In this document: positions 33,860-42,729 of the stretch, piece after piece
Position numbering within the stretch: position 1 is the stretch's first letter
Layout of the letters: each line of letters starts with the position of its first letter
Source: Piliocolobus tephrosceles
Taxonomy: Eukaryota > Chordata > Mammalia > Primates > Cercopithecidae
Reading direction: 5' to 3'
Assembly: GCF_002776525.5 (NCBI RefSeq)
Contig: NC_045452.1
Coordinates: forward strand, 27,499,636 to 27,563,635
DNA: 64,000 nt
Program-made: the position numbers and the translations under genes
The notes under the pieces: generated by a model
Databases searched by the model: none
What the model was told of the DNA's origin: nothing
Seen by the model: only the letters and a program-made list of their open reading frames with translations

Positions 33860-34173
33860 TCTTTTATTTTTAAATTGAGATAGGGTCTTGCTCTGTTACC
33901 TAGGCTGGAGTGCAGTGGTGCAATCACAGGTCATTGCAGTCTTGACGTCTTGGACTCAACAATCCTCCCACCACAGGCTCCTGAGTAGCTGGGACTACAG
34001 GTGTGCACCACCACAACTACCTTAATTTTTTGTTTTTGTTTTTTTAATGTTTTAGTAGAGACATGGTCTTGCCACGTTGCCCAGGCTGGTCTCAAACTCC
34101 TGAGCTCAAGCAATCTTCCCGTCCTGGCTTCCCAAAGTGCTGGGATTGCAAGTGTGAGCCACCACACCCAGCC
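33860..34173 (-). mobile_element. AluJ, antisense
   Basis: Diverged (CATTGCAGTCTTGACGTCTT). It has an internal GTTTTTTTAATGTTTTAG stretch between the arms and ends CACACCCAGCC. Confidence 0.9.
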
Positions 34174-34474
34174 TATTATTCTTTTTTTTTTTTTTTTGAG
34201 ACGGAGTCTGGCTCTGTCCAGGCTGGAGGGCAGTGGCACAATCTCGGCTCACTGCAACCTCTGCCTCCCAGGTTCAAGTGATTCTCCTGCCTCAGCCTCC
34301 TGAGTAGCCGGGATCACAGGCACCCGCCACAATGCCCGGCTAAGTTTTGTATTTTTAGTAGAGACAGGGTTTCACCATGTTGGCCAAGCTGGTCTTGAAC
34401 TCCTGACATCAGGTGATCCACCTGCCTCAGCCTCCCAAAATGCTGGGATTACAGGCGTGAGCCACTGTGCCCAG
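34174..34474 (-). mobile_element. AluS, antisense
   Basis: T-tract, GAGACGGAGTCTGGCTCTG with a 4-base loss before CCAGGCTGG, and an end at CTGTGCCCAGA. Confidence 0.92.
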
Positions 34475-34555
34475 ATGATAGTATCTAATCTTTAATCAGT
34501 GTTTATTCCTTTATACTTTACTGTAATTATTGATATGATTTGGCTGGGTCTATCA

Positions 34556-34863
34556 TTTTATTTATATTTATGTATTTATTTAGAGACAGGGTCTCGCTCT
34601 GTTGCCCAGGCTGGAGTGCAGTGGCACAATCACAGCTTACTGCAGTCTTACCTTCCAAGCAAGGGGTCCCTCAACTTCAGCCTCCCAAGTAGCTGGGGCT
34701 AAGGCCTGCACCACCATACCCGGCTAAGTTTTAAAAAAAAATTTTTTTAGAGATGGGGTCTCACAATGTTGCCCAGGCTGGTCTTGAACTCCTGGGCTCA
34801 AGTGATCCTCTTGCCTTGGGCTCCCAAAGTGCTGGGATTACAGGTATGAGCCACCACATCTGG
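34556..34863 (-). mobile_element. AluJ, antisense
   Basis: TATTTATTTAGAGACAGGG start. Right-arm states such as CACAGCTTACTGCAGTCTTA are strongly diverged. It ends CACCACATCTGGC. Confidence 0.9.
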
Positions 34864-35834
34864 CATTTGTTTTCTGTTTGTCTTCCTGTTTTCCCTCTTT
34901 CAGTTCCTCCTTTTCTTTTTTATTTTCTCATTTGAATGTTTTTCAGAACTACATTTTGATTTTCCCGTTAGCCTCTTAGCTACACTTTCTTACATTTTTT
35001 AACGGCTACCCTAAGGAATATAATATACAATGAGCTTATAGGTCAGTATCCTCCTCTGTCCTTTGCTATTGTTGTTACATGTAATACATCTACATAGATT
35101 ATACAGCTCACAAGAACATGCTTAATTTTTGCTATGAACCATTATATGGTCTATAAAACAATTGAGAAGAAAAATGCAAATGGGAAAAATTATTTGTATT
35201 TACCCAGCTATTTACCATGTCTAATACTTGTCAGCTTTTCTGAGGATTTGAGTTTCCATCTGATCATTGCCCTCAGCATGAAGTTCCTTTAGCATTTCTC
35301 GTGGTGCAGTTCTGTTGGTTGAGGACATCTCTTAGCTTTATTTTATCTGAACCTGTCTGTCTATTGTTTTTATTCTTGAATAATTTTTTCTGGATATAAA
35401 ATTCCTGATTGATAATTTTTTTTCCTTCAGGAGTTTACAAATGTTCCACTATCCTCTGGACTCCATGGTTTCTGATAAGAAGCAGTCAAGAATCAATCAT
35501 TGTTTTTCTGTGTATGTCATTTTTATCTTGATGCTATCAAGATTTTTGTTTGCTCTCTTTCTTTGGCTTTCACCAGTGTGATGTGTCTTAGCACAGGCTT
35601 CTTTATGTTGGTTTTGTTTGATGTTAGTTTAGCATCTTACATTCACAAGATTCCACCTTTCACCAATTTGGAAAATTTTGGCTATTATTTCTTCAAATAC
35701 TTTTTTTGGGGGGTCCTGTTTTCTCTTTTCTGTCCTTCTAGTCTTGCAATTACACTAATATTTGAAAATCTGATATCCTCTAACAGGTCCCTGAGATTCT
35801 TTCTCTTCATTGTTTTAAAAAAGCATATTTTTTA
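34864..35834 (-). mobile_element. Old L1M LINE, left part
   Basis: Matches the ancient L1M pattern on the complement: CAGCATGAAGTTCCTTTAGC (about 35275), TCCTCTGGACTCCATGGTTT (about 35452), GGCTATTATTTCTTCAAATA (about 35680). It continues after the Alu to about 37,020. Confidence 0.75.
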
Positions 35835-36124
35835 GGCTGGGTGTGGTGGCTCATACTTGTAATCCCAGGACTTCAGGAGGCCAAGGTGGATGGATCACCT
35901 GAGGTCAGGAGTTCGAGACCAGCCTGGCCAACATGGTGAAACCCCATCTCTACTAAAAGTACAAACATTAGCTGGGTGTGGTAGCATGCACCTGTAATCC
36001 CAGCTACTCGGAAGGCTGAGGCAGGAGAATTGCTTGAGCTGGGAGACTGAGTGTGCAGTGAGCTGAGATCTTGCCACCACACTCCAGCCTGGCTGACAGA
36101 GCGAGATTCTCAAAAAAAAAAAAA
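35835..36124 (+). mobile_element. AluS inserted in L1M
   Basis: Sense Alu with an A-tail that runs into TAAA and TG repeats (36125-36182). Confidence 0.93.
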
Positions 36125-36182
36125 ATAAATAAATAAATAAATAAAATATATATATGTGTGTGTGTGTGTGTATGTGTATATG
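36125..36182. repeat. TAAA then TATA/TG microsatellite from an Alu tail
   Basis: (AAAT)n, then ATATATAT, then (TG)n. It appears to have grown from the 3' tail of the Alu before it. Confidence 0.9.
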
Positions 36183-36392
36183 TTTTATGTTTTCCTTGGA
36201 AATTTTGTATGTACGTATCAATATATGTGTGTGCATGTCTATGTATCTGTCATTTATCAACCTATGTATCTACTGATTCAATTTCACTTATTTTTCTGCT
36301 GTCATAACCTTTTGGCTAAATCTCTCCAGTGAACTTTCACATGAAGAAATTGAATTTTTCAGGTTTACAACTTACATTTTGTCCTTTTAAAA
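36183..36392 (-). mobile_element. L1M LINE, middle part
   Basis: Continuation of the L1M complement between the Alu and the next Alu monomer (CATAACCTTTTGGCTAAATC about 36304). Confidence 0.5.
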
Positions 36393-36540
36393 ATCATTTA
36401 TTTATTTATTTTTGTATTTTTAGTAGAGACAGGGTTTTGCCATGTTGGCCAGGCTGGTCTTGAACTCTTGGCCTCAAGTGATCTGCCCACCTTGGTCTCC
36501 CAAAGTGTTGGGATTACAGGCATGAGCCATTGTGTCCAGC
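36393..36540 (-). mobile_element. Alu left monomer, antisense
   Basis: Only the left arm is present: TTTTGTATTTTTAGTAGAGACAGG to GTGTCCAGC, with an ATTT tail. Either a free monomer or an Alu that lost its right arm. Confidence 0.8.
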
Positions 36541-37024
36541 ACTTTTTTTTTTTTTTTTATCATTTCTATTTCTCTGCTGAGATTGATCAGTTCTCTCTTG
36601 AGGTTTTTATTCACTGAAGTCATGTTTTGTTTTACCTCATTTAATTTACTTATAATCATTGCTTTAAAATCTGTCAGTTCTCACATCTAGTTCATCTCAT
36701 GGATGGATTTGATTTTCTTTTCTCTTGAGAATGTTCTGCAATTTCATATTTGTTTTTCAGGTAACTTTTGGATTGTATTTTGATATTATTAATAGTAAGC
36801 TGTGGGGATTCTGGATTCTGTTGTTTTCCTCTGTGGAGTGTTGTTTCCTTTGTTTTTCATAGACAATTTTCTTATGTGGGCTTGGGCTGAAAACTCTGTT
36901 TCTTCGGGGGTAGTTCAGATCTTTAGTATTTAGTTGAGCGACTTTGGGTCTGTACCACATGATATGGTTTATTTAGTGGGCAGTCAGCTATATGGATAGA
37001 ATTAATTTGGGGATCCCCTCTATC
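36541..37024 (-). mobile_element. L1M LINE, right part
   Basis: TCATTTCTATTTCTCTGCTG onward continues the L1M complement up to the LTR start. The boundary is approximate. Confidence 0.6.
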
Positions 37025-37440
37025 TTGGTCCATTTTCTGCTGCTTACAACAGACAATGCTGAAACCGGGTAATTTATAAAGAAAAGAAATTTATTTCTTC
37101 CAGTTATGGAGGATGAAAAGTCCAAAATTGAGGGGCTGCATCTGGCGAGAGCCTTCTTGCTGAAGGGGAGTCTCTCCAGAGTCCCAAGGCAGTGCAGGAC
37201 ATCACATAGTGAAGGGGCTGAGGGTATTAGCTCAGGTCTCTCTTCGTCTTCTTATAAAGCCACCAGACCCACTCCCATGATAACCAATGAATCCATTATT
37301 TTGTGAATAGATTAATCCATTCATGAGGACAGCTCTCATGACCCAATCACCTCTTGAAGGCCCTACCTGTCAATACTGCCACATTGGGAATTAAAATCTC
37401 AACATGAGTTTTGGAGAGGAGAAACATTCAAACCATAGCA
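37025..37440 (-). mobile_element. MaLR-type LTR, antisense, nearly full length
   Basis: Reads TTGGTCCATTTTCTGCTGC to ATTCAAACCATAGCA, the complement pattern of MaLR LTRs. Internal blocks are GGGTAATTTATAAAGAAAAG, CTTCTTATAAAGCCACCAGA and CATGACCCAATCACCTCTTG. It is a solo LTR; no internal region is attached. Confidence 0.7.
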
Positions 37441-37600
37441 CCCTCTCTGGCTCTTTCCCTTTTGGGATTTTTCCCATTCTCTTCAGTGTTCATATTTTCA
37501 TACATTTACTTTTATGCTTCCCCAGGCCAGAAAGAATGCAGAGTTTTGCACATGTGCCCCAGCCACTGCTGTGCACATCCACGTGCTACAATTGGTCCCA
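37441..37600. other. Short stretch before a duplicated segment
   Basis: Pyrimidine-rich, probably L1 remainder. It ends where homology to 40571 begins. Confidence 0.3.
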
Positions 37601-37782
37601 GTACCTACCACCATGCCCGACTAATTTTTATATTTTTAGTAGAAACGGGGTTTTGCCATGTTGGCCAGACTGGTCTTGAACTCCTGGCCTCAAGTGATCT
37701 GCCTGCCTCGGCCTCCCAAAGTGCTGGGATTACAGATGTGAACCACTGCATCTGGCCTAAAGTTCAGGATTTTGGTGCATAA
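37601..37782 (-). repeat. Duplicated copy of part of an Alu plus its 3'-flanking DNA
   Basis: Matches 40571-40752 with 3 differences in 182 bases. The match runs past the Alu end through the target-site duplication and into non-Alu sequence (TTCAGGATTTTGGTGCATAA). The downstream site holds the complete Alu, so this is the derived copy. Confidence 0.92.
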
Positions 37783-37842
37783 AGTTCAGGATTTTGGCCT
37801 CCGAAAGTGCTGAGATTACAGGTGTGAGCCACCGCGCTCGGC
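37779..37842 (-). repeat. Second short junction plus Alu 5'-end fragment
   Basis: AAAGTTCAGGATTTTGG is repeated a second time (37781-37797) and fused directly to an Alu 5' end (CCTCCGAAAGTGCTGAG to GCGCTCGGCC). Confidence 0.85.
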
Positions 37843-38460
37843 CTTATCTTTTATTCTCTTTACCAGTATTCACTTACTTTCTCTCTCTTTTCCTTGCCAA
37901 AATCATATACACTTTGGTCCAAATCTGTTTTTGCCTCGCACCTCACCTATTTTCTTGTCTGATTTTCTTTTTTGTCTTCCTTCCTTTTCTTTTCTTTGTA
38001 TTTACTTCTTTCTTGATTACTGAGTCATTGCTGATTCAATTCTTCTGCAGTGGGCTCAAGATACAAATTTATATTTGAAGTTGAATACAAATTTCATTTG
38101 AAGTTGAATTCATGTACCTCAACATGGTGGCATGTTCATCGGGTTCATCTAAGTCAAACAGCTATACAACATTAAAAATGTCATTTAGCCCTAGTGAAAT
38201 ATTAACTTGGTTCTGTCAATTAAGTCAAGGTTGAAATCCTCTAGTCGATTTTGGGCAGTCAATAACATCCACTGTTTGACCAGTTTAATTTCCTTTCATT
38301 TCTCTTATGCATATTTCTACTTTTTGTCTGTCCTGTTAATCTCTCTCTCTTTTACTCTTCTCCCTTATAATTTTTTTCTCCTTTTTCCATCAGCCTCCTT
38401 TTCTGTACTTTTTGGATTATTGCACTTCTTCTAGAGGCATGCAATCTCCTTTTTGCTTTC
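37843..38460. other. AT- and pyrimidine-rich stretch
   Basis: T- and CT-rich sequence, perhaps old L1. ATACAAATTTATATTTGAAGTTGAATACAAATTTCATTTGAAGTTGAA near 38059-38107 contains a small imperfect tandem duplication. No gene is seen. Confidence 0.4.
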
Positions 38461-38472
38461 TGCAGATATATA

Positions 38473-38828
38473 TATATACTGCAGAAATATATATATATAA
38501 TGTATATAAAAATAAATAAATAAATATATTTTTGTATATTTCTTGCTCTGTCACCCAGGCTGGAGTATAATGGCATGCTCTCAGCTCACTGCAACCTCTG
38601 CCTCCCGGGCTCAAGTGATTCTCCTGCCTCAGCCTCCTGAGTAGCTGGGATTACAGGTGCCTGCCACCATGCCTGGCTAATTTTTTTCTGTATTTTTAGT
38701 AGAGATGGGGGTTTCACCCTGTTGGCCAGGCTGGTCTCGAACTGCTGACCTCAGGTGATCTGCCTGGCTCTGCCTCCCAAAGTGCTGGGATTACAGGCAT
38801 GAGCAGACGTGAGCCACCGCGCCTGGCC
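38473..38828 (-). mobile_element. AluS with AT-rich expanded tail
   Basis: The target-site duplication TCTGCAGATATA / TCTGCTGATATA is at 38461-38472 and 38829-38840. The tail (38473-38540) is a TATA/AAAT microsatellite. Near the 5' end there is a small internal duplication (GCATGAGCAGACGTGAGCC). Confidence 0.94.
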
Positions 38829-38864
38829 TCTGCTGATATAGTCAAAAAGATTCTTTGTTCATTA

Positions 38865-39280
38865 ATTCAACTTTTATTGAGCAATTACCACATAGTAGGT
38901 CTTTTTCCAGGTGCTGGGCTGGAGATACAAAAATAACCAAAAGAGACAAAAATCTCTACCCTTGTGGAGCTTACATTCTAGTAGTAAGTGAAGTGGATAA
39001 GTAACAATAAACCAAATAGAAAAGTAAGTTATATAATATGTCAAGTATTAAATGCTACATGGAAAATTCTTGGGGATCAGGAATTTGGGTAGCCTGTTAC
39101 AATTTTAAATAGATTGATCAGGAAGGTCATTAAAAGATCATTTGAACAGGTAGTTCAAGGAAATAAGGAAGCAAGTCATGGAGATATTTGTGAGGAGTTG
39201 TTCTATGTAAAACAACAACAACAACAACAAAAACAAAACACACAAGCATATACAAAGTCCTAAGGCAGGAGGGCACTTTT
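38865..39280 (-). mobile_element. L2 LINE 3' region, antisense
   Basis: TTATTGAGCAATTACCACAT, GGTGCTGGGCTGGAGATACA, CTTGTGGAGCTTACATTCTA, then AGTAACAATAAACCAAATAG: the complement order of the L2 3' end. More of it may lie at 40040-40400. Confidence 0.7.
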
Positions 39281-39432
39281 CTTGGTGGAGTTGTGGGGTA
39301 AAAAAAAAGGAAAAAATAAACTTTATCTGAGGAATATGAGCTCCTTTAAATGATCAGGCCTAGAGAAGCATTGGAATGAAACAGCAAATCATGTCACTCC
39401 TCCTTGAGCTAAATACTTACCTCTTTTTAAAA

Positions 39433-39713
39433 AGAATTATTATTATTTTTAGAGACAGGGTCTCACTCTGTTACCCAGGCTGGAGTGCAGTGGTGTGGTA
39501 ATAGCTCACTGAAGCCTTCAACTCCTGGGCTCAATGAATCCTCCCCTTTCAGCCCCTGGAGTAGCTGGGACTATTGCCATGCACCACCATGCCTAATTTT
39601 TAAAAAATTTTTTCGTAGAAATGGGGTCTTACACTATGTTGTACAGGTTAGTCTCAAACTCCTGGGCTCCAGCAATCCTCCTGCCTCAGCCACCCAAAGC
39701 TCTGAGACTACAG
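39433..39713 (-). mobile_element. AluJ, antisense, truncated at 5' end
   Basis: TTATTATTATTTTTAGAGACAGGG start. It stops after CTCTGAGACTACA, lacking the GGCGTGAGCC end. Confidence 0.88.
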
Positions 39714-40035
39714 TGCTTTGGCCCAATTACCTCTTGAAGCCACATTCTATTTGGGCTCTAGACAGATGTCAACTAGCCACAAAATGGCATACAACCTATA
39801 GTTCAACATTGTACAGCCAATCACTAACCAACATTGTTTCTTAAACCAATGAGAATTCATGACAAACAAACTTTTAAATCACCCTCTCTCCTGATTCGTC
39901 CTGTTTTCTTTAAAAAGTTGAGCTTCTCTTTTGTTCTCCAGGGCACTCCCCGAGGCAACTTGGATGTGTGTCCTGGGCTGCAGTGCTCACGTTGGCCCAA
40001 ATAAACTCTTTATATTGATTTTACCTCAGCTTCTT
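39714..40035 (+). mobile_element. LTR-like element with a polyadenylation signal
   Basis: The right end has the organisation of a retroviral LTR: GGGCTGCAGTGCTCACGTTG, then AATAAA at 40000-40005, then TTTACCTCAGCTTCTTCC. I cannot name the family. Confidence 0.45.
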
Positions 40036-40039
40036 CCTT

Positions 40040-40399
40040 TTAAGTAGACAGAGGACAATAAGGAGATCAGTATAGCTGAAGCGCAACGGAAGAGGAAGAG
40101 GCTAGTAGATGTGACTCGAGCCTGCAGGGGCTGGGGGTGACGGTGAAGGAGCGGGCAGGTCATTTAGGGGCTTTTCTATTGGAAGAACTTGGCTTTTACT
40201 CTGAGTGAAATGGAAATCCCTTAAAGGGTTTTGGGCAGAGTTAAATGTTGACATATTTTTTAAAGGATCTATAACATAGGGAAGCAAGAGCAGAGGTCAA
40301 AAGACCAATCAGGAATATATTGCAATATTCCAGGCAAGAAGTATGCATATTATGGGGAATGTTTTTCTGGGAATGTTGTTACATTTGAGGATAAGAAAA
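40040..40399 (-). mobile_element. L2-like fragment, antisense
   Basis: GGTCATTTAGGGGCTTTTCT, TTTTACTCTGAGTGAAATGG and TTGCAATATTCCAGGCAAGA fit the complement of the L2 3' region, probably the same copy as 38865-39280. Confidence 0.5.
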
Positions 40400-40405
40400 C
40401 TAAAG

Positions 40406-40411
<6 letters not shown>

Positions 40412-40446
<35 letters not shown>

Positions 40447-40726
40447 AGATGGAGTCTCTCTCTGTTGCCCAGGCTGGAGTGCAGTGGTATGATCTCAGTT
40501 CACTGCAACCTCTGCCTCTCAGGTTCAAGCAATTCCCTTGTCTCAGCCTCCCAAATAGCTGGGACTACAGGTACCTACCACCATGCCCGACTAATTTTTA
40601 TATTTTTACTAGAAACGGGGTTTTGCCATGTTGGCCAGACTGGTCTTGAACTCCTGACCTCAAGTGATCTGCCTGCCTCGGCCTCCCAAAGTGCTGGGAT
40701 TACAGATGTGAGCCACTGCATCTGGC
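40412..40726 (-). mobile_element. AluS/Y, antisense, with 34-base T-tract
   Basis: The target-site duplication CTAAAGATCAGG / CTAAAGTTCAGG is at 40400-40411 and 40727-40738. The last part of this Alu and its downstream flank were copied to 37601-37782. Confidence 0.95.
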
Positions 40727-40752
40727 CTAAAGTTCAGGATTTTGGTGCATAA
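40571..40752 (-). repeat. Source segment of the 182-bp duplication
   Basis: Partner of 37601-37782, same orientation, offset 2,970 bases. It includes 156 bases of Alu and 26 bases beyond it. Confidence 0.9.
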
Positions 40753-40997
40753 TAAGTACATTTTACCATCCTGTGCTCCTCAAGGGAAAATTAAAGAGAT
40801 TTTACCCTGCTAGCTTAAGGATTGTTAAACATTTTGCATTGTCTTGAGCATTGCTATTAAAAAGTGATCTAATACCTGGCACATAGCACACAGCAATAGT
40901 CGTGGAATGAATATATACTCAATTACATGGGTAAACTGAATGACAATATCAAGTAACTTGCTTGTGCGGCAGCATTTATTTCCTTCCTTCCTTTTTT

Positions 40998-41157
40998 CTT
41001 TTTTTTTTTTGATACAGGGTATCATTCTGCCACCCAGGCTGGAGCACAGTAGTGTGATCACAGCTCTCACTGTAGCCTCGACCTCCTGGGCTCAAGCAAT
41101 CCTCCTGCCTTGGCCACCCAAAGTGCTGGGATTACAGGCATGAACCACCATGCCCCA
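40998..41157 (-). mobile_element. Hybrid Alu monomer made by inter-arm deletion
   Basis: Begins as an Alu right arm (CTGGAGCACAGTAGTGTGATCA to CAATCCTCCTGCC) and switches to the left-arm 5' end (TTGGCCACCCAAAGTGCTGG). The join falls in a block shared by the two arms, so unequal recombination or replication slippage is likely. Confidence 0.85.
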
Positions 41158-41159
41158 CC

Positions 41160-41460
41160 GGGATTCACTTCTTCTGCATACTCTGGTGGTGTTTATTGTA
41201 TCTTTACATTTTATTTAGCAAAGAATGTTAAAAGTACCATATTATAAACACACTCCTACCCTCCAAGCAGAATGTAGAGGTCCCACAGCAATTTGTACAG
41301 TTATAGCAGTTCACAACTATATTCAGTTATGTTTGCTTCTCTCCTTCTCAATAGTCTGTGAGGTTCCTTCAGGTTTGGAACTATCTTTTATTGATCTTTG
41401 TATCTCCAGCACCTAGCACAGGGCTTAGCAACAATTTTTGTTGAAAGAAAGTATATACGC
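41160..41460 (+). mobile_element. L2 LINE 3' end
   Basis: TTTGTATCTCCAGCACCTAG then CACAGGGCTTAGCAACAATT and TTGTTGAAAG at 41398-41450 match the L2 terminal pattern. The left part is less certain. Confidence 0.55.
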
Positions 41461-41749
41461 TGTAATAAAGGGCAGCGGAAAGAAAATATGTGATCAACAC
41501 CAGCTAGAGAAGTCTTGTCTGATTCCTGTGAAATATATTCATTTCCCTTAGGAAAAAAACAATTCTTACCCTCTTGCTATGTAACTTAGCTTCTTGGCTT
41601 AGAACGGTATTTTAAACCTTTGAGGAGCTGGAGCAATGTATTCTCGCCCGAGGCTGAGTGCCTGGTAAGTGGTCAGGTATTGATCAGCAATGATCAGTAA
41701 ATACTGGGAAGTGAGTTTTCAGGGTCTGAGACTTGCAAGCTGGTGACAG
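41461..41749. other. Single-copy DNA upstream of the CpG island
   Basis: AT-moderate. TGATCAGCAATGATCAG (41682-41698) is a short direct repeat. No gene is seen. Confidence 0.4.
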
Positions 41750-41920
41750 ACTGCTCCAAGCTTCCAGTGGGCCCGCGTGGGGGCACTGATCAACCCACTT
41801 GAGCGGTGGGATCAAGGTCTTCAGCTTTAGCAGGGGGAGCCTCTGCCCGGCCCTCTTCGTTCCCGTGCCCCTCAGACAGCGTCTCCTCCAAAAAGGGTCC
41901 CCTCCACCCAGAATCTCCTC

Positions 41921-42180
41921 CCCTGGGGGAAATCCCTCTGTCTGCGGGCCCCCTCCCATAGGAGGGCCCTTCTTCCTCAGGGTGAACCTCTGTCCCGGAT
42001 ACCCGCTCCCAAGACCGAGACCCTGTTACGGCTCAACCCCCTACAGGCCCCTTACCACCCGGATCCCTTTCCCTGGGAGAGACCCCTCTGTCCGCGGGCC
42101 CCTCCCATAGGACGCGCCCCTCTTCCTCAGGGTGAACCTCTGTCCCCAATACCCGCTCCCAGGACCGAGACCCTGTTACG
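41921..42180. repeat. 150-bp tandem duplication upstream of ATXN10
   Basis: 41921-42030 is repeated at 42071-42180 with period 150 and roughly 90% identity by eye. Shared landmarks are CCTCAGGGTGAACCTCTGTC at 41975 and 42125, and GACCGAGACCCTGTTACG at 42013 and 42163. Confidence 0.92.
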
Positions 42181-42212
42181 GCCCTATCAACACGGTGCCC
42201 TATCAACACGGG
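42181..42212. repeat. 16-bp tandem repeat, two units
   Basis: GCCCTATCAACACGGT (42181-42196) followed by GCCCTATCAACACGGG (42197-42212). It directly follows the second 150-bp unit. Confidence 0.95.
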
Positions 42213-42322
42213 GCCCCTCCCCCCGGCGACCCTCCCCCCGGTGTCCCCTCCCCTCGGAGGAGCCCCGTCTGCGATGCCTCCCAGTCAATCACCCCTAGCA
42301 TCCCTCTCCGCCCTCACCCAGA

Positions 42323-42362
42323 ACTTCCGCCGCGCCCCCTCCCCTCAGGCGGGACTTCCGCC
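42323..42362 (-). promoter_or_regulatory. Paired ETS-type sites in the promoter
   Basis: ACTTCCGCCGCGCC at 42323 and ACTTCCGCCGGCGCC at 42354 are spaced 31 bases apart, each followed by CCCTCCCC. The C-run plus ETS unit is itself an imperfect 31-bp duplication. The complement GGCGGAAGT fits GABP/ELK-type factors. Confidence 0.55.
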
Positions 42363-42520
42363 GGCGCCCCCCTCCCCCGCGGCGCCGTCCCCTCCTCCCG
42401 CCTGAGGCGAGTCTGGGCTCGGCCTCGAGCTCTCCGGCCGCGGCGCAGCTTCTGGGCAGCGTGGGCTGCAGCGTCGGCGGCGGTTAGGGTTGTGTAGGGC
42501 AAGGCCTCTCCCTTCCTCCT

Positions 42521-42530
42521 CGCCATCTTA
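42521..42530 (-). promoter_or_regulatory. YY1-like motif, upstream
   Basis: CGCCATCTTA, the complement of TAAGATGGCG. A weaker CGCCATCC lies at 42544-42551 on the same strand. Confidence 0.5.
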
Positions 42531-42610
42531 CTCCTCCCTCCTCGCCATCCTCCCCCTCCCTCCTCCTCGCCTTCCTCCTCCTTGTCAGGCTCGGCCAAGC
42601 TGTGAGCGGC

Positions 42611-42621
42611 AAGATGGCGGC
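42611..42621 (+). promoter_or_regulatory. YY1 motif overlapping the ATXN10 start codon
   Basis: AAGATGGCGGC fits the YY1 consensus AANATGGCGGC and contains the ATG (42614-42616). YY1 sites just downstream of transcription starts that overlap the initiator codon are a known class. The same bases give a strong Kozak context: A at -3, G at +4. Confidence 0.6.
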
Positions 42622-42729
42622 GCCCAGGCCGCCGCCTGCCAGGCTGTCGGGCATCATGGTGCCGGCACCCATCCAGGACCTGGAGGCCCTGCGCGCGCTC
42701 ACGGCGCTCTTCAAAGAGCAGCGGAACCG
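42614..42729 (+). CDS. ATXN10: ATXN10 coding exon 1 (ataxin-10 N-terminus)
   Basis: The exon encodes 38 residues plus two bases of codon 39. It starts MAAPRPPPARLSG and ends ALFKEQRN, which I recognise as the human ataxin-10 N-terminus with Ile at position 14. The ATG has a strong Kozak context, and there is no other + strand ATG between 42277 and it. The donor is CG|GTAACG at 42730. The reading frame joins exon 2 exactly (CG + A makes Arg39). Ataxin-10 is a cytoplasmic protein of about 475 residues in human with armadillo-like helical repeats; it has been tied to neuron survival, neurite outgrowth, OGT binding, and centrosome/cytokinesis functions. Loss of the exon would remove the start. 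An in-frame Met at residue 15 is a possible second start. Overlapping frames on the other strand are GC artefacts. Confidence 0.95.

Noticed and set aside
39714..40035. AATAAA at 40000 as the end of an unannotated gene
   Set aside because: The context looks like a retroviral LTR, where such a signal is expected; no upstream exons were found.
41921..42212. Repeat-spacer appearance suggesting a CRISPR-like array
   Set aside because: Only two units, 150 bases each, in a primate promoter; these are ordinary tandem duplications.
42132..42497. 121-residue Pro-rich frame just upstream of ATXN10 in + orientation
   Set aside because: It runs through the tandem repeats and ends before the ATG; out of frame with exon 1 and not supported as an upstream gene.
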